Shown here one piece after another: positions 1 through 7,534 of a stretch of 64,000 nt of DNA. Both the position numbers and the translations under genes were made by a program. Source of the DNA: Kiloniellaceae bacterium (GTDB taxonomy: Bacteria > Pseudomonadota > Alphaproteobacteria > Kiloniellales > Kiloniellaceae). The stretch spans positions 1 to 64,000 of the forward strand of contig JAJFGK010000026.1 in assembly GCA_021776195.1 (NCBI GenBank), read 5' to 3'. The notes below the pieces were generated by a model, which had not been told where the DNA came from, did no database searches, and saw only the letters and a list, made by a program, of their open reading frames with translations. Numbering within the stretch: the first letter of the stretch is position 1; every line of letters begins with the position of its first letter.

Positions 1-1003
1 GGAGGAGATGTTCGTGGTCTTCGCGACCTCCCGGGGCTATGTCCGGCGCAATCGCCTGTCGGACTTCGTCTCGGTGCGGGCCAACGGCAAGATCGCCATG
101 AAACTCGACGAGAGCGACGGGCACCTGGTCGCGGTGCGGCCTTGCGGCGAGCACGATGATATGCTGCTGGCCACGGCCCGGGGTAAATGCATTCGCTTCG
201 CCATCGACCGGGTGCGGGTCTTCGCCAGCCGGGATTCGACCGGCGTGCGGGGCATCCGCCTGGCCGCCGACGACGAGGTCATCTCCATGTCGATCCTGGA
301 GGGCATGGGCGACGTCTCGGCCGAGGAGCGCGCCATCTACCTGCGCATGGCCGCCGCCAAGCGGCGCAGCGAAGCGGCCGTTTTGGAAGAAGCGGACGAG
401 GAGCTCGAAGAGGCGGCTTCGGACGACGATGGCCAAGACGACGAGACCCTGGAGGTCGATGCCGCGGCCCAACTCCCGCCCGAACGCTTCGACGCGCTCG
501 AGGCGCGCGAGCAGTTCATCCTGTCAATCGCCACCGACGGCATGGGCAAGCGGACCTCGGCTTTCGAGTATCGCCAGACCGGCCGCGGCGGCCAGGGGCT
601 CGGCCTGATGGACCTGCGCCGCAAGCTGGACGCCAAGGCGCCGGAGGTCCGGGTCATCGTGGCCTTCCCGATCGAGGCCGACGATCAGATCATGCTGGTG
701 ACCGACGGCGGCCAGCTGATCCGCTCCCCGGTGCATGATGTGCGCATTGCCGGCCGCTCGACCCGGGGCGTGCTGCTGTTCCGGGTCGCCCGCGACGAGC
801 GCGTGGTCTCGGCGGCCCATCTCGCCCGCGAAGACGAGGTCGAAGGCGAAGACGACGATCTTGGCGGGGACGACGGCGTGGTGGCCGAAGAGGGCGGTGA
901 CAATGGTGGCGGTGACAATGGTGGCGGGGACGATGGCGGTCTGGAGACGAACGGCGGTGCCGAAGACACCGGCGCTTCGGACGGGCCACCGGAAGAGAGC
1001 TGA
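1..1003 (+). CDS. gyrA: DNA gyrase subunit A, C-terminal part (5' truncated by window)
   Basis: Only the C-terminal beta-pinwheel domain of the type IIA topoisomerase subunit that wraps DNA for negative supercoiling is present; the frame is open from the first bases and ends with TGA at 1001-1003. Blade-type motifs are visible, such as SRGYVRRNRLSDF near the start and YRQTGRGGQGL about residue 185, together with repeated pinwheel strands of the form ATARGKCIRF and MLVTDGGQLIR. Two features are unusual: an acidic insertion (about residues 125-155, rich in Glu/Asp) between blades, and a long Asp/Gly/Glu-rich tail after the last blade. Followed 72 bp later by coaD, an arrangement frequent in alphaproteobacteria. 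The catalytic N-terminal domains lie upstream of the window. Family assignment is firm. Confidence 0.95.
   Translation, partial: EEMFVVFATSRGYVRRNRLSDFVSVRANGKIAMKLDESDGHLVAVRPCGEHDDMLLATARGKCIRFAIDRVRVFASRDSTGVRGIRLAADDEVISMSILEGMGDVSAEERAIYLRMAAAKRRSEAAVLEEADEELEEAASDDDGQDDETLEVDAAAQLPPERFDALEAREQFILSIATDGMGKRTSAFEYRQTGRGGQGLGLMDLRRKLDAKAPEVRVIVAFPIEADDQIMLVTDGGQLIRSPVHDVRIAGRSTRGVLLFRVARDERVVSAAHLAREDEVEGEDDDLGGDDGVVAEEGGDNGGGDNGGGDDGGLETNGGAEDTGASDGPPEES
893..937 (+). repeat. Three 15-bp in-frame repeats in the gyrA tail
   Basis: Three successive 15-bp units (893-907, 908-922 identical; 923-937 diverged) of the form GGCGGTGACAATGGT encode a Gly-Gly-Asp-Asn-Gly pattern in the acidic tail of GyrA. 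The length is a multiple of three, so copy-number change keeps the frame. Confidence 0.75.
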
Positions 1004-1075
1004 GTATCAGGACCTGGGCCGGCCGGTCCAGCCCAGGACAAAGACCGAGAGCCGACAGCCCCGGGGGGACGCAAA

Positions 1076-1609
1076 ATGGCAGACAAAGAGCCCAACGGCA
1101 GAACGCCCATCGTCGGCGTTTATCCCGGCACCTTCGATCCGATCACCAAGGGTCACATGGACATCGTCATGCGGGCGGCGCGGGTGCTCGACCGGCTGAT
1201 CATCGCGGTGGCGAGCAATCCCGGCAAGGGACCGCTCTTTACCACCGAGGAACGGGTGGCCACGGTGACCCGCGAGGCCGCCGCGCTCGACCTGCGGGCC
1301 GAGATCACGGTGCGGACTTTCGACAACCTGCTGATCCACTTTTGCCAGGAGGTCGGGGCTTCGGTCCTGGTGCGCGGCCTGCGCGCGGTTTCGGATTTCG
1401 AGTACGAGTTCCAGATGGCGGCGATGAACGCACGCCAGGACTCGGCCATCGAGACGGTCTTCTTCATGGCCTCGGAGTCGCACCAGTTCATCTCCTCCAA
1501 GTTCGTCAAGGAGATCGGCGAGCTGGGCGGGGAGATCTCCAGCCTGGTCAGTCCGGCGGTCAAGACCGAGGTTCTGGGGCGCTACGCGGCGCGCAAAAAG
1601 CAGCAATAG
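1076..1609 (+). CDS. coaD: Phosphopantetheine adenylyltransferase
   Basis: Catalyses transfer of AMP from ATP to 4'-phosphopantetheine, giving dephospho-CoA, the penultimate step of CoA biosynthesis, in the cytoplasm. The 177-aa protein has the nucleotidyltransferase signature GTFDPITKGH (TxGH-type, residues about 18-27), the RGLRAVSDFEYE substrate segment and the late ISSKFVKEI motif replacing ISSTxVR. Length is typical of the family. The ATG at 1076 is preceded by a G-rich Shine-Dalgarno (about 1062-1069). The gene lies 72 bp after gyrA in the same direction and could be co-transcribed with it. An ATP-grasp or other nucleotidyltransferase is unlikely given the full motif set. Confidence 0.95.
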   Translation: MADKEPNGRTPIVGVYPGTFDPITKGHMDIVMRAARVLDRLIIAVASNPGKGPLFTTEERVATVTREAAALDLRAEITVRTFDNLLIHFCQEVGASVLVRGLRAVSDFEYEFQMAAMNARQDSAIETVFFMASESHQFISSKFVKEIGELGGEISSLVSPAVKTEVLGRYAARKKQQ

Positions 1610-1662
1610 GCAAGCCGGGGTCGGGCCCGGCCAAGCCGGCGCGGCCGGAGACAAAGACCCGG

Positions 1663-1691
1663 TTGATTCCTGATCCCACCGGACCTATGGT
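1663..1691 (+). promoter_or_regulatory. Possible promoter of tRNA-Lys
   Basis: TTGATT (1663-1668) and TATGGT (1686-1691) are separated by 17 bp and lie 64 bp upstream of the mature tRNA-Lys. The boxes resemble housekeeping -35 and -10 elements; only sequence similarity supports this. Confidence 0.3.
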
Positions 1692-1754
1692 GCGCCGCCT
1701 TGGCCCGATCCGGTTCGCCCACCGCGGCGATTCGACCCGGCCGCCAGGCCCCGT

Positions 1755-1830
1755 GGGTGCATAGCTCAGCTGGCAGAGCAACTGACTTTTAATCAGTAGG
1801 TCCCAGGTTCGAGCCCTGGTGCACCCACCA
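1755..1830 (+). tRNA. tRNA-Lys (anticodon TTT)
   Basis: A complete 76-nt cloverleaf including encoded CCA (1828-1830). The acceptor stem GGGTGCA pairs with TGCACCC, the D-arm region reads AGCTCAGCTGGCAGAGC, the anticodon loop CTTTTAA sits in a CTGA/TCAG-type stem, and the T-loop is TTCGAGC. Anticodon TTT reads AAA/AAG lysine codons. It stands alone between coaD and the dicarboxylate transporter; tRNA 3' ends are common integration sites, and the sequence just downstream is gene-poor. Confidence 0.97.
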
Positions 1831-2190
1831 TAGTTTCCCTCTAATTTCATCGGCTTATCGGTTTGCTCGGGGTGAGCGACTGTTCATTCCGACAAATGGT
1901 CGGTTGCCATTCCGACATTTGCCCACCTTTCGCTCGCGCCGGCGAACCGGCTGGTGTCGATTTTCGGCTCGATTGGTCGCCGGCGGTCCCTCGTCGTCGA
2001 CCGCCGGCCAGAGCCAGTAGCGTCGGCTCCAATCCGACGGCCCAAGCCCAGTTGGTCTGACAAGGCCCGGAGCGACAGATCAACGAGATCCTCACGGCGG
2101 GGCGGTCCCCGCCGGCCTCCCGAGCATCATCGCCTGTCTCGGGAGCGCGCAAGTATTTGGCGATGAAGTAATGCAACACACCGCCTCTTC
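1831..2190. other. Gene-poor stretch between tRNA-Lys and the transporter
   Basis: About 400 bp without a convincing gene. It contains a perfect 10-bp stem hairpin (1979-1988 with 1999-2008, loop of 10) and, at 2021-2039, a 6-bp stem closing a 7-nt loop CTCCAAT that resembles a tRNA T-arm. Short frames crossing it on either strand lack Shine-Dalgarno sequences and protein-family resemblance. It may be a decayed integration site downstream of the tRNA. Confidence 0.5.
1979..2008. repeat. Perfect 10-bp stem inverted repeat
   Basis: GCCGGCGGTC at 1979-1988 is exactly complementary to GACCGCCGGC at 1999-2008, with a 10-nt loop. There is no T-run on either side, so it is not an obvious terminator. 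Confidence 0.7.
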
Positions 2191-2217
2191 GTTGTGGCAT
2201 ACTGCAAACTTCACAAC
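2191..2217. promoter_or_regulatory. Possible operator palindrome upstream of the dicarboxylate symporter
   Basis: GTTGTG (2191-2196) and CACAAC (2212-2217) form a 6-bp inverted repeat with 15-bp spacing, 19 bp upstream of the symporter start. Its position fits a repressor or activator site; the cognate regulator is not visible in the window. Confidence 0.25.
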
Positions 2218-2235
2218 ACAGATTGGGAGAGGGCC

Positions 2236-3600
2236 ATGAACACCCTTCAGACCGCTTCCGGTGGCAAAAAGATGTCATTGACGATGAAGGTTCTGATTGG
2301 CATGGCTCTCGGCCTGCTTGTCGGCATCGCCATCAACACCGTCAACGTACCTTTCATCGACGAGCACATCGTCAATGGCCTCTTCGCGATGGTTGGCAAG
2401 ATGTTCGTCAATGCGCTGAAGATGCTGGTCGTTCCACTGGTCATCTTTTCCCTGATCTGCGGTGTCACGGGGATCGGCGACATCAGGGTTCTGGGGCGCG
2501 TCGGCGGCAAATCCTTCGTGCTCTACCTCTTTACCACTGCCGTGGCGATCGCGGTCGCTATCTCCATCGCAATCTTGATCGGACCCGGTGCCGGGTTCGA
2601 CATGACCGGGGTCGACACCTCCGGTGTTGCCGGAAAGGAAGCGCCCACGGTCTGGGCGGTTTTCGCCGGGATCGTGCCCACCAACCCCATCGCGGCCTTT
2701 GCCAATGGCGAGATGCTGCAGATCATTTTCTACGTCATCATCATCGGCATCGCGGCGCTGATGCTGGGTGACAAGTCCCGCTCCTTCGTCGAGGGCTGCG
2801 AGTACATGAACGAGCTGATGATGAAGGTCGTCGGTATTGTCATGGCCTTTGCGCCCTACGGCGTCTTTTGTTTGATCGCAAAGACCTTCGCTCAGCAGGG
2901 GATCGACCTGTTCCTGCCGGTTATCGCCTACGTGTTGACCCTGGTTGCTGCCTTGCTCTTGCACTTGTTCGGCACACTGATGATCATGTTGAAGGTCTTC
3001 TCGGGCCTGAGCCCAATCACCTTCATGAAGAAGATCCGCCCCGCACAGATCTTCGCTTTCTCCACCGCCAGTTCGAACGCGACGATCCCGGTGACCTTCC
3101 GCTGCGTGACCCAGAGGATCGGGGCGGACAACTCCGTCGCCTCCTTCACCGTGCCGTTCGGTGCGACGATCAACATGGACGGGACCGCGATCATGCAAGG
3201 GGTCGCGACGGTCTTCCTGGCCAACGTCTACGGCATCGACCTGGGGGTCGCGGGCTACCTGACCGTGATCGCGATGGCGGTTCTGGCCTCCATCGGAACG
3301 GCAGGCGTTCCCGGCGTCGGTTTGGTGATGCTGACCATGGTTCTCGCCCAGGTGGGCCTGCCAATCGAAGGCATCGCCATTATCCTTGGCGTCGACCGCT
3401 TGATGGACATGATTCGCACGGCGGTCAACATCACCGGCGACGCGGTGGTTTCGACCATCGTCGCCAAGGGCGAAGGAAAGCTCGACCTTGCGGTCTTCAA
3501 TGACCCCGATGCCGGCACGATTACCGCCGACGAGCTGGAAATCGACCATGAGGCGGAAGAGCGGCTCGCGGCTGCCGCTCGACCGCACGCGGCCGAATAA
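2236..3600 (+). CDS. Na+ (or H+)/C4-dicarboxylate or glutamate symporter, DAACS (SDF) family
   Basis: An inner-membrane symporter of the dicarboxylate/amino acid:cation family (DctA/GltP/GltT relatives), importing C4-dicarboxylates or glutamate/aspartate with Na+ or H+. About 454 residues. It has the serine-rich re-entrant motif STASSNATIP, the NMDGT substrate-site motif in FGATINMDGTAIMQG, and the late VDRLMDMIRTAVNITGD segment; eight hydrophobic segments alternate with these loops. The upstream in-frame start at 2194 is less likely than ATG 2236, which follows a GGGAGAGGG Shine-Dalgarno. No two-component DctBD pair is nearby, so the substrate is not defined by context. The C-terminal 45 residues are hydrophilic. 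Confidence 0.9.
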   Translation: MNTLQTASGGKKMSLTMKVLIGMALGLLVGIAINTVNVPFIDEHIVNGLFAMVGKMFVNALKMLVVPLVIFSLICGVTGIGDIRVLGRVGGKSFVLYLFTTAVAIAVAISIAILIGPGAGFDMTGVDTSGVAGKEAPTVWAVFAGIVPTNPIAAFANGEMLQIIFYVIIIGIAALMLGDKSRSFVEGCEYMNELMMKVVGIVMAFAPYGVFCLIAKTFAQQGIDLFLPVIAYVLTLVAALLLHLFGTLMIMLKVFSGLSPITFMKKIRPAQIFAFSTASSNATIPVTFRCVTQRIGADNSVASFTVPFGATINMDGTAIMQGVATVFLANVYGIDLGVAGYLTVIAMAVLASIGTAGVPGVGLVMLTMVLAQVGLPIEGIAIILGVDRLMDMIRTAVNITGDAVVSTIVAKGEGKLDLAVFNDPDAGTITADELEIDHEAEERLAAAARPHAAE

Positions 3601-3679
3601 CGGGCGAAGACCGGGTAGATCGCGTTTTCGGCGGCCTTGTCACGTCGATACCGCGGCCGGGAAACGGGGCGGCAAGGGC

Positions 3680-3815
3680 CAGTGATCGGGTGGCGACACA
3701 CGCCTCTTCAGTGACGTCCATGCCTCTTCCTGAGAGCATCTCCGGGATTCTGGCTTAGAGCCAGGTCGAATGGCGGATGATCTGCGATGGGAAGCGGTGA
3801 CGCTTGAATGAGGCC
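3680..3815 (-). pseudogene. Degenerate IS6-family transposase N-terminus
   Basis: On the minus strand, 3815-3758 encodes SFKRHRFPSQIIRHSTWL followed by a stop, which matches the N-terminal zinc/HTH lead of IS6-type transposases (FKRHRFPPEIIRxAVWLY). After a frameshift the following segment (from about 3745) reads IPEMLSGRGMDVTEEA, matching the next family block (DVEEMLAERGxDVSYE). The rest of the transposase is absent, so this is a relic. It lies in the 426-bp gap between the symporter and the chorismatase, at the edge of the pigment cluster. Terminal inverted repeats were not found. Confidence 0.65.
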
Positions 3816-4026
3816 GAGCGCGGCGGCTCTGCCGGGTCTCGGTCGAAGGTCTCCCCAGCCCCGTTTACGCGACATTTCAACGATCCGGTTCCCGAGGAAC
3901 AGACCATCCGGCGTGGGGTGTCGGTGGTAAGAGCGCCTTGGCTGTAACCTAATGTATTGATTGTCGGCCATCTGATGCCGAGTATAGGAAGTAGAAACCA
4001 AGCACCAAGCACAGGAAGGCCGCGAT

Positions 4027-5058
4027 TTGGAGCCCATGAAAGAGAAACAAGCTGTGGGCCATTCTGGTCGGATTGCTTTCGAGTATGTTTTGCCCGAACA
4101 GTACTTTGCCATCGATCCCGCACAGGATTCCGGTGTCATCGCCGCTGTCGTCCACGGCACACTTGAGCTTCCCACACGGCCTTGGCCGCAAGCCCGCAGT
4201 GGGCTGCACCCCTTGGCCGGCCCCTCTGTCGTGGAGGTCATCCGAGCCGCCGGACCGCTGGCCTATGGTCAAGACGGCGTCTTCTCGCTCGCCTGGACTC
4301 CCGATTATCTCTTCGCCTCTTGCAGCGCCCGGGAAAGCCCGGATGAGTCGCTGCGGGACCTGGCCGAGAACCTCTATCTCCAATTGATCGATCTCTGCCG
4401 ACGCCAGGGCTATCCCGATCTCTTGCGGATATGGAACATCGTGCCATCGATCAATGCGGACCAGGAGGGCATGGAGCGATACAAGCATTTTTGTCTTGGA
4501 CGCCATGAGGGTCTGATTGCCAAGATCCCTGACCTGACGACAGCTTTTCCCGCGGCCTGCGGCGTCGGCTGCCACGGCGAGGAGCTTAACCTCTACTTCC
4601 TGGCCGCGCGGTCCCCTGGCGAGCCGATCGAGAATCCCAAGCAGATCAGCGCCTATGCCTACCCGCCGCGCTATGGGCCCAAGAGTCCCTCCTTCTCGCG
4701 GGCCCTGATCAAGTCCTGGGGCCAGGAGGCGGGGCTCTTCCTGTCCGGCACTGCCAGCATCATCGGCCATGAAAGCCAGAATCCGGGCGATCTCGCCGGA
4801 CAGATCGCCGGAACGCTGGACAACCTGGAGACCCTGACCGCGGTGGCGAGCGAAAGATCCGGCCTGGACTTCTCGCTTACCTCGCCCAGCAGCCTCTTGA
4901 AGGCCTATGTGCGAAGTTCCGGCGACTACCAGGAGACGCGGGAGATTGTGGAAGGTCATCTCGGGACCGACGTCCCGGTCCTCTACCTTCTGACCGACCT
5001 TTGCCGCAGCGAGTTGCTGGTCGAGCTCGATGGGATTGTCTACGGCGGTCCGAAATAG
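4027..5058 (+). CDS. Chorismatase / hydroxybenzoate synthase (FkbO-Hyg5-XanB2-like)
   Basis: Probably splits chorismate into pyruvate and a cyclohexadiene-diol or 3-/4-hydroxybenzoate, supplying the aromatic starter of an aryl polyene. The 343-aa protein shows family blocks around residues 130-160 (IWNIVPSIN, RYKHFCLGRHEGL), FLSGTASIIGHESQNPGD near 240-257, and the C-terminal CRSELLVELDGI where the conserved Glu lies. TTG at 4027 follows AGGAAGG at 8-nt spacing; ATG 4036 is the alternative but has GGAG only 3 nt away. It opens the pigment cluster and converges on the methyltransferase 22 bp later. The product (3-hydroxybenzoate, 4-hydroxybenzoate or dihydrodiol) cannot be read from sequence. 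Confidence 0.82.
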   Translation: MEPMKEKQAVGHSGRIAFEYVLPEQYFAIDPAQDSGVIAAVVHGTLELPTRPWPQARSGLHPLAGPSVVEVIRAAGPLAYGQDGVFSLAWTPDYLFASCSARESPDESLRDLAENLYLQLIDLCRRQGYPDLLRIWNIVPSINADQEGMERYKHFCLGRHEGLIAKIPDLTTAFPAACGVGCHGEELNLYFLAARSPGEPIENPKQISAYAYPPRYGPKSPSFSRALIKSWGQEAGLFLSGTASIIGHESQNPGDLAGQIAGTLDNLETLTAVASERSGLDFSLTSPSSLLKAYVRSSGDYQETREIVEGHLGTDVPVLYLLTDLCRSELLVELDGIVYGGPK

Positions 5059-5080
5059 GCCAATAACTTAATCCGGAGGC

Positions 5081-5863
5081 TCATCCCCGCGTGGCGCGAT
5101 ACTCGCTGAAGATGCCCGCTTGCACACGGCGCCTGACGTCGGTGAAGCCGGCTTGCCGCAACGCTTCCAGGATCGTCGCGGGGGGCACGCAATGTTCCAC
5201 CGTGTCCCAGAAATAACTCATGAGGGATTCGGCATCGCGGTTCCGGGTGCTGACCCAGGTCAGCCTTGGGACCAGGGTCTTGAGGTAAAACTTGAAAAAC
5301 CGGTAGGACAGTCTGGAGGACGGCCGCGTGATTTCGAGCAGAAGCAGCGTGCCGCCGGGCTTCAGAACGCGGCTGCACTCTTCGAAGGCGATGCGCAGGT
5401 CCGCCATATGGCGCAGGGCGTAGCCCATGCTGAGAAAATCGAAAGCCGTGTCCGCCAAGGGGAGCTGTTCGCAGCGACCTTGAATTGCCTTCCTCGCGCG
5501 GCCCTTTTCAACCGCTTCCTGCAACATCTTGGCGCTGGCATCGAGGCTGACCACACTGCCTTGCGTACCGACGATCCGGGCCGCGGGCCCGGAGACCATT
5601 CCCGTGCCGCAGGCGAGATCGAGCATGTGCATCCCCGGCGCGAGGCCGTTGGTCACCAGGACCCGCTGTCGATAGAGCTTGTCCGTGCCGAGGCTCATCA
5701 GTGCCGAAATACGGTCATAGTGCTGCGCCGACGCGTCGAACAAGCCTCTCAGGAGAGCCGGTCGTTGGCTGTCCCTTCCGTAGAAGGTTCTTAAGGTCGG
5801 ATGCGGTGGCAGGGGCGACAGCACCGATGCATCGGACGGTCCGGCTGGACCTTGGTCGATCAT
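5081..5863 (-). CDS. SAM-dependent class I methyltransferase, UbiE-like
   Basis: A 260-aa methyltransferase with motif I LDLACGTGMV (about residues 81-90), an acidic VVSLDASAKM loop ending strand 2, and LKPGGTLLLLEITRP as motif III, in the order seen in UbiE/COQ5-type enzymes. In aryl polyene clusters a methyltransferase modifies the aromatic head, so it probably C- or O-methylates the hydroxybenzoate-derived starter; this is inference from context. A true ubiquinone/menaquinone enzyme is possible but less likely here. Good Shine-Dalgarno GGAGAGGG precedes the ATG at 5863. It is divergent from the small lipoprotein gene at 5993, with a 129-bp shared promoter region. Confidence 0.8.
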   Translation of the reverse strand: MIDQGPAGPSDASVLSPLPPHPTLRTFYGRDSQRPALLRGLFDASAQHYDRISALMSLGTDKLYRQRVLVTNGLAPGMHMLDLACGTGMVSGPAARIVGTQGSVVSLDASAKMLQEAVEKGRARKAIQGRCEQLPLADTAFDFLSMGYALRHMADLRIAFEECSRVLKPGGTLLLLEITRPSSRLSYRFFKFYLKTLVPRLTWVSTRNRDAESLMSYFWDTVEHCVPPATILEALRQAGFTDVRRRVQAGIFSEYRATRG

Positions 5864-5992
5864 GGAGCCCTCTCCGCGGTACGGTCGAACAAAACCAGCG
5901 TGGAGTTGAGGCTTCCGGCCGGCACAGACCCAATTGGCATATCATGACCAATTCTGTTAGGGAAAGGGCAATCCCGTCATTCACGATTCGAT

Positions 5993-6298
5993 ATGGTTCC
6001 GCTCATGGCCTGTCTCTTCTCGCGCCTCGCGCTCGTAGCCTTTGCACTGGCCTTTCTACATGGCTGCTCCGGCAACCCGGGCGGCAGTGCGGCCAGGCAA
6101 TGTTCCAACGGCCTCGATGCCGCTTATGGCGAACTCAGCCTGGCAGAGTCGCAAGGCTTCAGCGGCACCGTCGCCTGGACCAAGGCTGCCAGCCTGCTGA
6201 CCGCCGCCAAGGTACAACAGGGTTTCGAAAAGTATCCCAACTGCATCGACAAGGTGACGCGCGCGCGCAAGTACATCGCCCAATCAAAACAGGGTTAG
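5993..6298 (+). CDS. Small putative lipoprotein in the pigment cluster
   Basis: About 100 residues beginning with a hydrophobic signal sequence and a lipobox-like AFLHGCS (Cys near residue 25), indicating export and lipidation; the mature part is a short helical domain of about 75 residues with two further cysteines. No family is recognised. The start may be ATG 5993 or ATG 6005; neither has a clear Shine-Dalgarno. The gene precedes the glycosyltransferase in the same direction and may help assemble or anchor the pigment in the envelope, which is only a contextual guess. Confidence 0.6.
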   Translation: MVPLMACLFSRLALVAFALAFLHGCSGNPGGSAARQCSNGLDAAYGELSLAESQGFSGTVAWTKAASLLTAAKVQQGFEKYPNCIDKVTRARKYIAQSKQG

Positions 6299-6486
6299 CA
6301 CCGCTTCACCTCCCTTGGTATCGTGCTTGCGTTGTTGCCTTTTGCGGTGGGGCGGGTCCCTTTCTCCCGACCGATCGGGGTTCGCAGCAGCGATTCAGCG
6401 CAACGTCGCGTCGGGTGTCCGGTTCGCAAGAGCCCTCCGAGCATCTTAATTTCCAGCCCGGGACGTCAATGGAGGGGCAGGTCAGT

Positions 6487-7248
6487 ATGGGACCGGATCA
6501 GGAAACGGCCGTTGTCATCCCAGCCTACAACGAAGCCGCCACCATCCGTGATCTGGTAGAGCGAACCCTGGCCCAGGTTTCACAGGTCATCGTGGTCGAC
6601 GATGCCTCCAGCGATGGCACTGGCGACCTGCTGGCGGGATTGCCGGTTACCCTGTTGCGCCACGAGGTCAATCGAGGCAAAGGCGCCGCCCTCGTCACCG
6701 GATTTCGCGAGGCGCTCAAGCGAGAGGTGTCGGCCGTCATTACGCTGGACGGCGATGGCCAGCACCGTCCGGAGGACATACCTAACTTCCTGGTCAAGGC
6801 CAGGGAGACCCGTGGCCTGATCGTCATCGGCTCTCGCCGGGCCGGCAAGCAGAACCAACCGCGCCTGAACTATCGGCTGAACCGGATCGCGGACTTTTGG
6901 ATCTCCTGGGCCAGCGGCTACCGGATCGAGGACTCACAGAGCGGATTCAGATTGTTTCCCCGCGAGGTGCTGGAAAATGTCGAAGCCAAGCACAGTCGCC
7001 GCCACAGTTTCGTTTTCGAAAGCGAGATGCTGATCAATGCGGCCCATGCCGGATACCGAAGCTGCGCGATCGTAATTCCGACGCTCTACGCCGGCGTCAT
7101 GCAACGCCAGACGCATTTCCGCCCAGCGGACCTGACCTGTATCGTCTTAATGGTCGCCTCGAAGCTGTTGGCTCGTTGGATGTACCCGCAGGGTCTCTAT
7201 CATTACCTCTGCGACGCCCGCCAAGCGCGGCTCGCAGACCCTAGCTGA
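6487..7248 (+). CDS. Glycosyltransferase family 2 (DPM1-like)
   Basis: A 253-aa GT2 enzyme without membrane segments. The N-terminus reads AVVIPAYNEA, followed by VVDDASSDGTG (nucleotide-sugar binding) and TLDGDGQH (the DxD metal site, about residues 95-102), then a family-typical QSGFRLFP block. A longer open frame runs upstream to 5701 but is not coding; ATG 6487 is chosen because GGAGGGG lies 9 nt before it (6471-6477). Aryl polyene loci carry a related glycosyltransferase, often beside or fused to an acyltransferase, thought to build the lipid-sugar anchor. It is followed directly by a miniature transposable element. Confidence 0.85.
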   Translation: MGPDQETAVVIPAYNEAATIRDLVERTLAQVSQVIVVDDASSDGTGDLLAGLPVTLLRHEVNRGKGAALVTGFREALKREVSAVITLDGDGQHRPEDIPNFLVKARETRGLIVIGSRRAGKQNQPRLNYRLNRIADFWISWASGYRIEDSQSGFRLFPREVLENVEAKHSRRHSFVFESEMLINAAHAGYRSCAIVIPTLYAGVMQRQTHFRPADLTCIVLMVASKLLARWMYPQGLYHYLCDARQARLADPS

Positions 7249-7252
7249 CCGT

Positions 7253-7529
7253 TAGAGCCCTTCTTTGTTACATGGAAGCATTTGACCGGGATTATTTTGT
7301 CTTCTGGCAAGGCGCGCTTCGAAGAGCGATACGCGTATCGGTCAAGAAGCGGAACGCGGCCAGAAGACAAAAGAACCCGGCCTTCGGTGGGCCATAGACG
7401 ATCCCCTTCTCCCAATGGGGGTGCGTTCCGCTGCTTGCCCGATGCTTTGGCATCGCGCCGCACAGCGCGCCTTCCCGAATGATCGCCTATGACCCATCAA
7501 ATGTTTCCGTGTAACAAAGAAGTGCTCTA
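7253..7529. mobile_element. 277-bp foldback MITE with TA target duplication
   Basis: Ends at 7253-7281 and 7501-7529 are near-perfect terminal inverted repeats (26 of 29 positions match), each bounded by TA, the duplication typical of IS630/Tc1-mariner elements. Inside, 7295-7308 is perfectly inverted at 7359-7372 (TTTTGTCTTCTGGC), and the left and right halves are broadly complementary through 7309-7360 and 7420-7480, so the element can fold into one long hairpin. It encodes no protein; short frames within it mirror each other. It sits 4 bp after the glycosyltransferase stop and 5 bp from the stop of the convergent lipoprotein gene, so it may act as a bidirectional terminator there. Confidence 0.85.
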
Positions 7530-7534
7530 GGCTT

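Noticed and set aside
1847..2278. Minus-strand frame next to tRNA-Lys
   Set aside because: Contains the VGLEPT-type peptide produced by antisense reading of a tRNA T-arm-like sequence and has no other support.
2275..3588. 437-codon minus-strand frame opposite the dicarboxylate symporter
   Set aside because: His/Asp/Gln-rich shadow translation with no Shine-Dalgarno; the plus strand has clear family motifs.
5701..6486. N-terminal extension of the glycosyltransferase frame
   Set aside because: No homology, overlaps the methyltransferase and lipoprotein genes in other frames, and a good Shine-Dalgarno precedes ATG 6487.
7282..7482. Short frames within the MITE
   Set aside because: Mirror-image peptides on both strands caused by the foldback structure.
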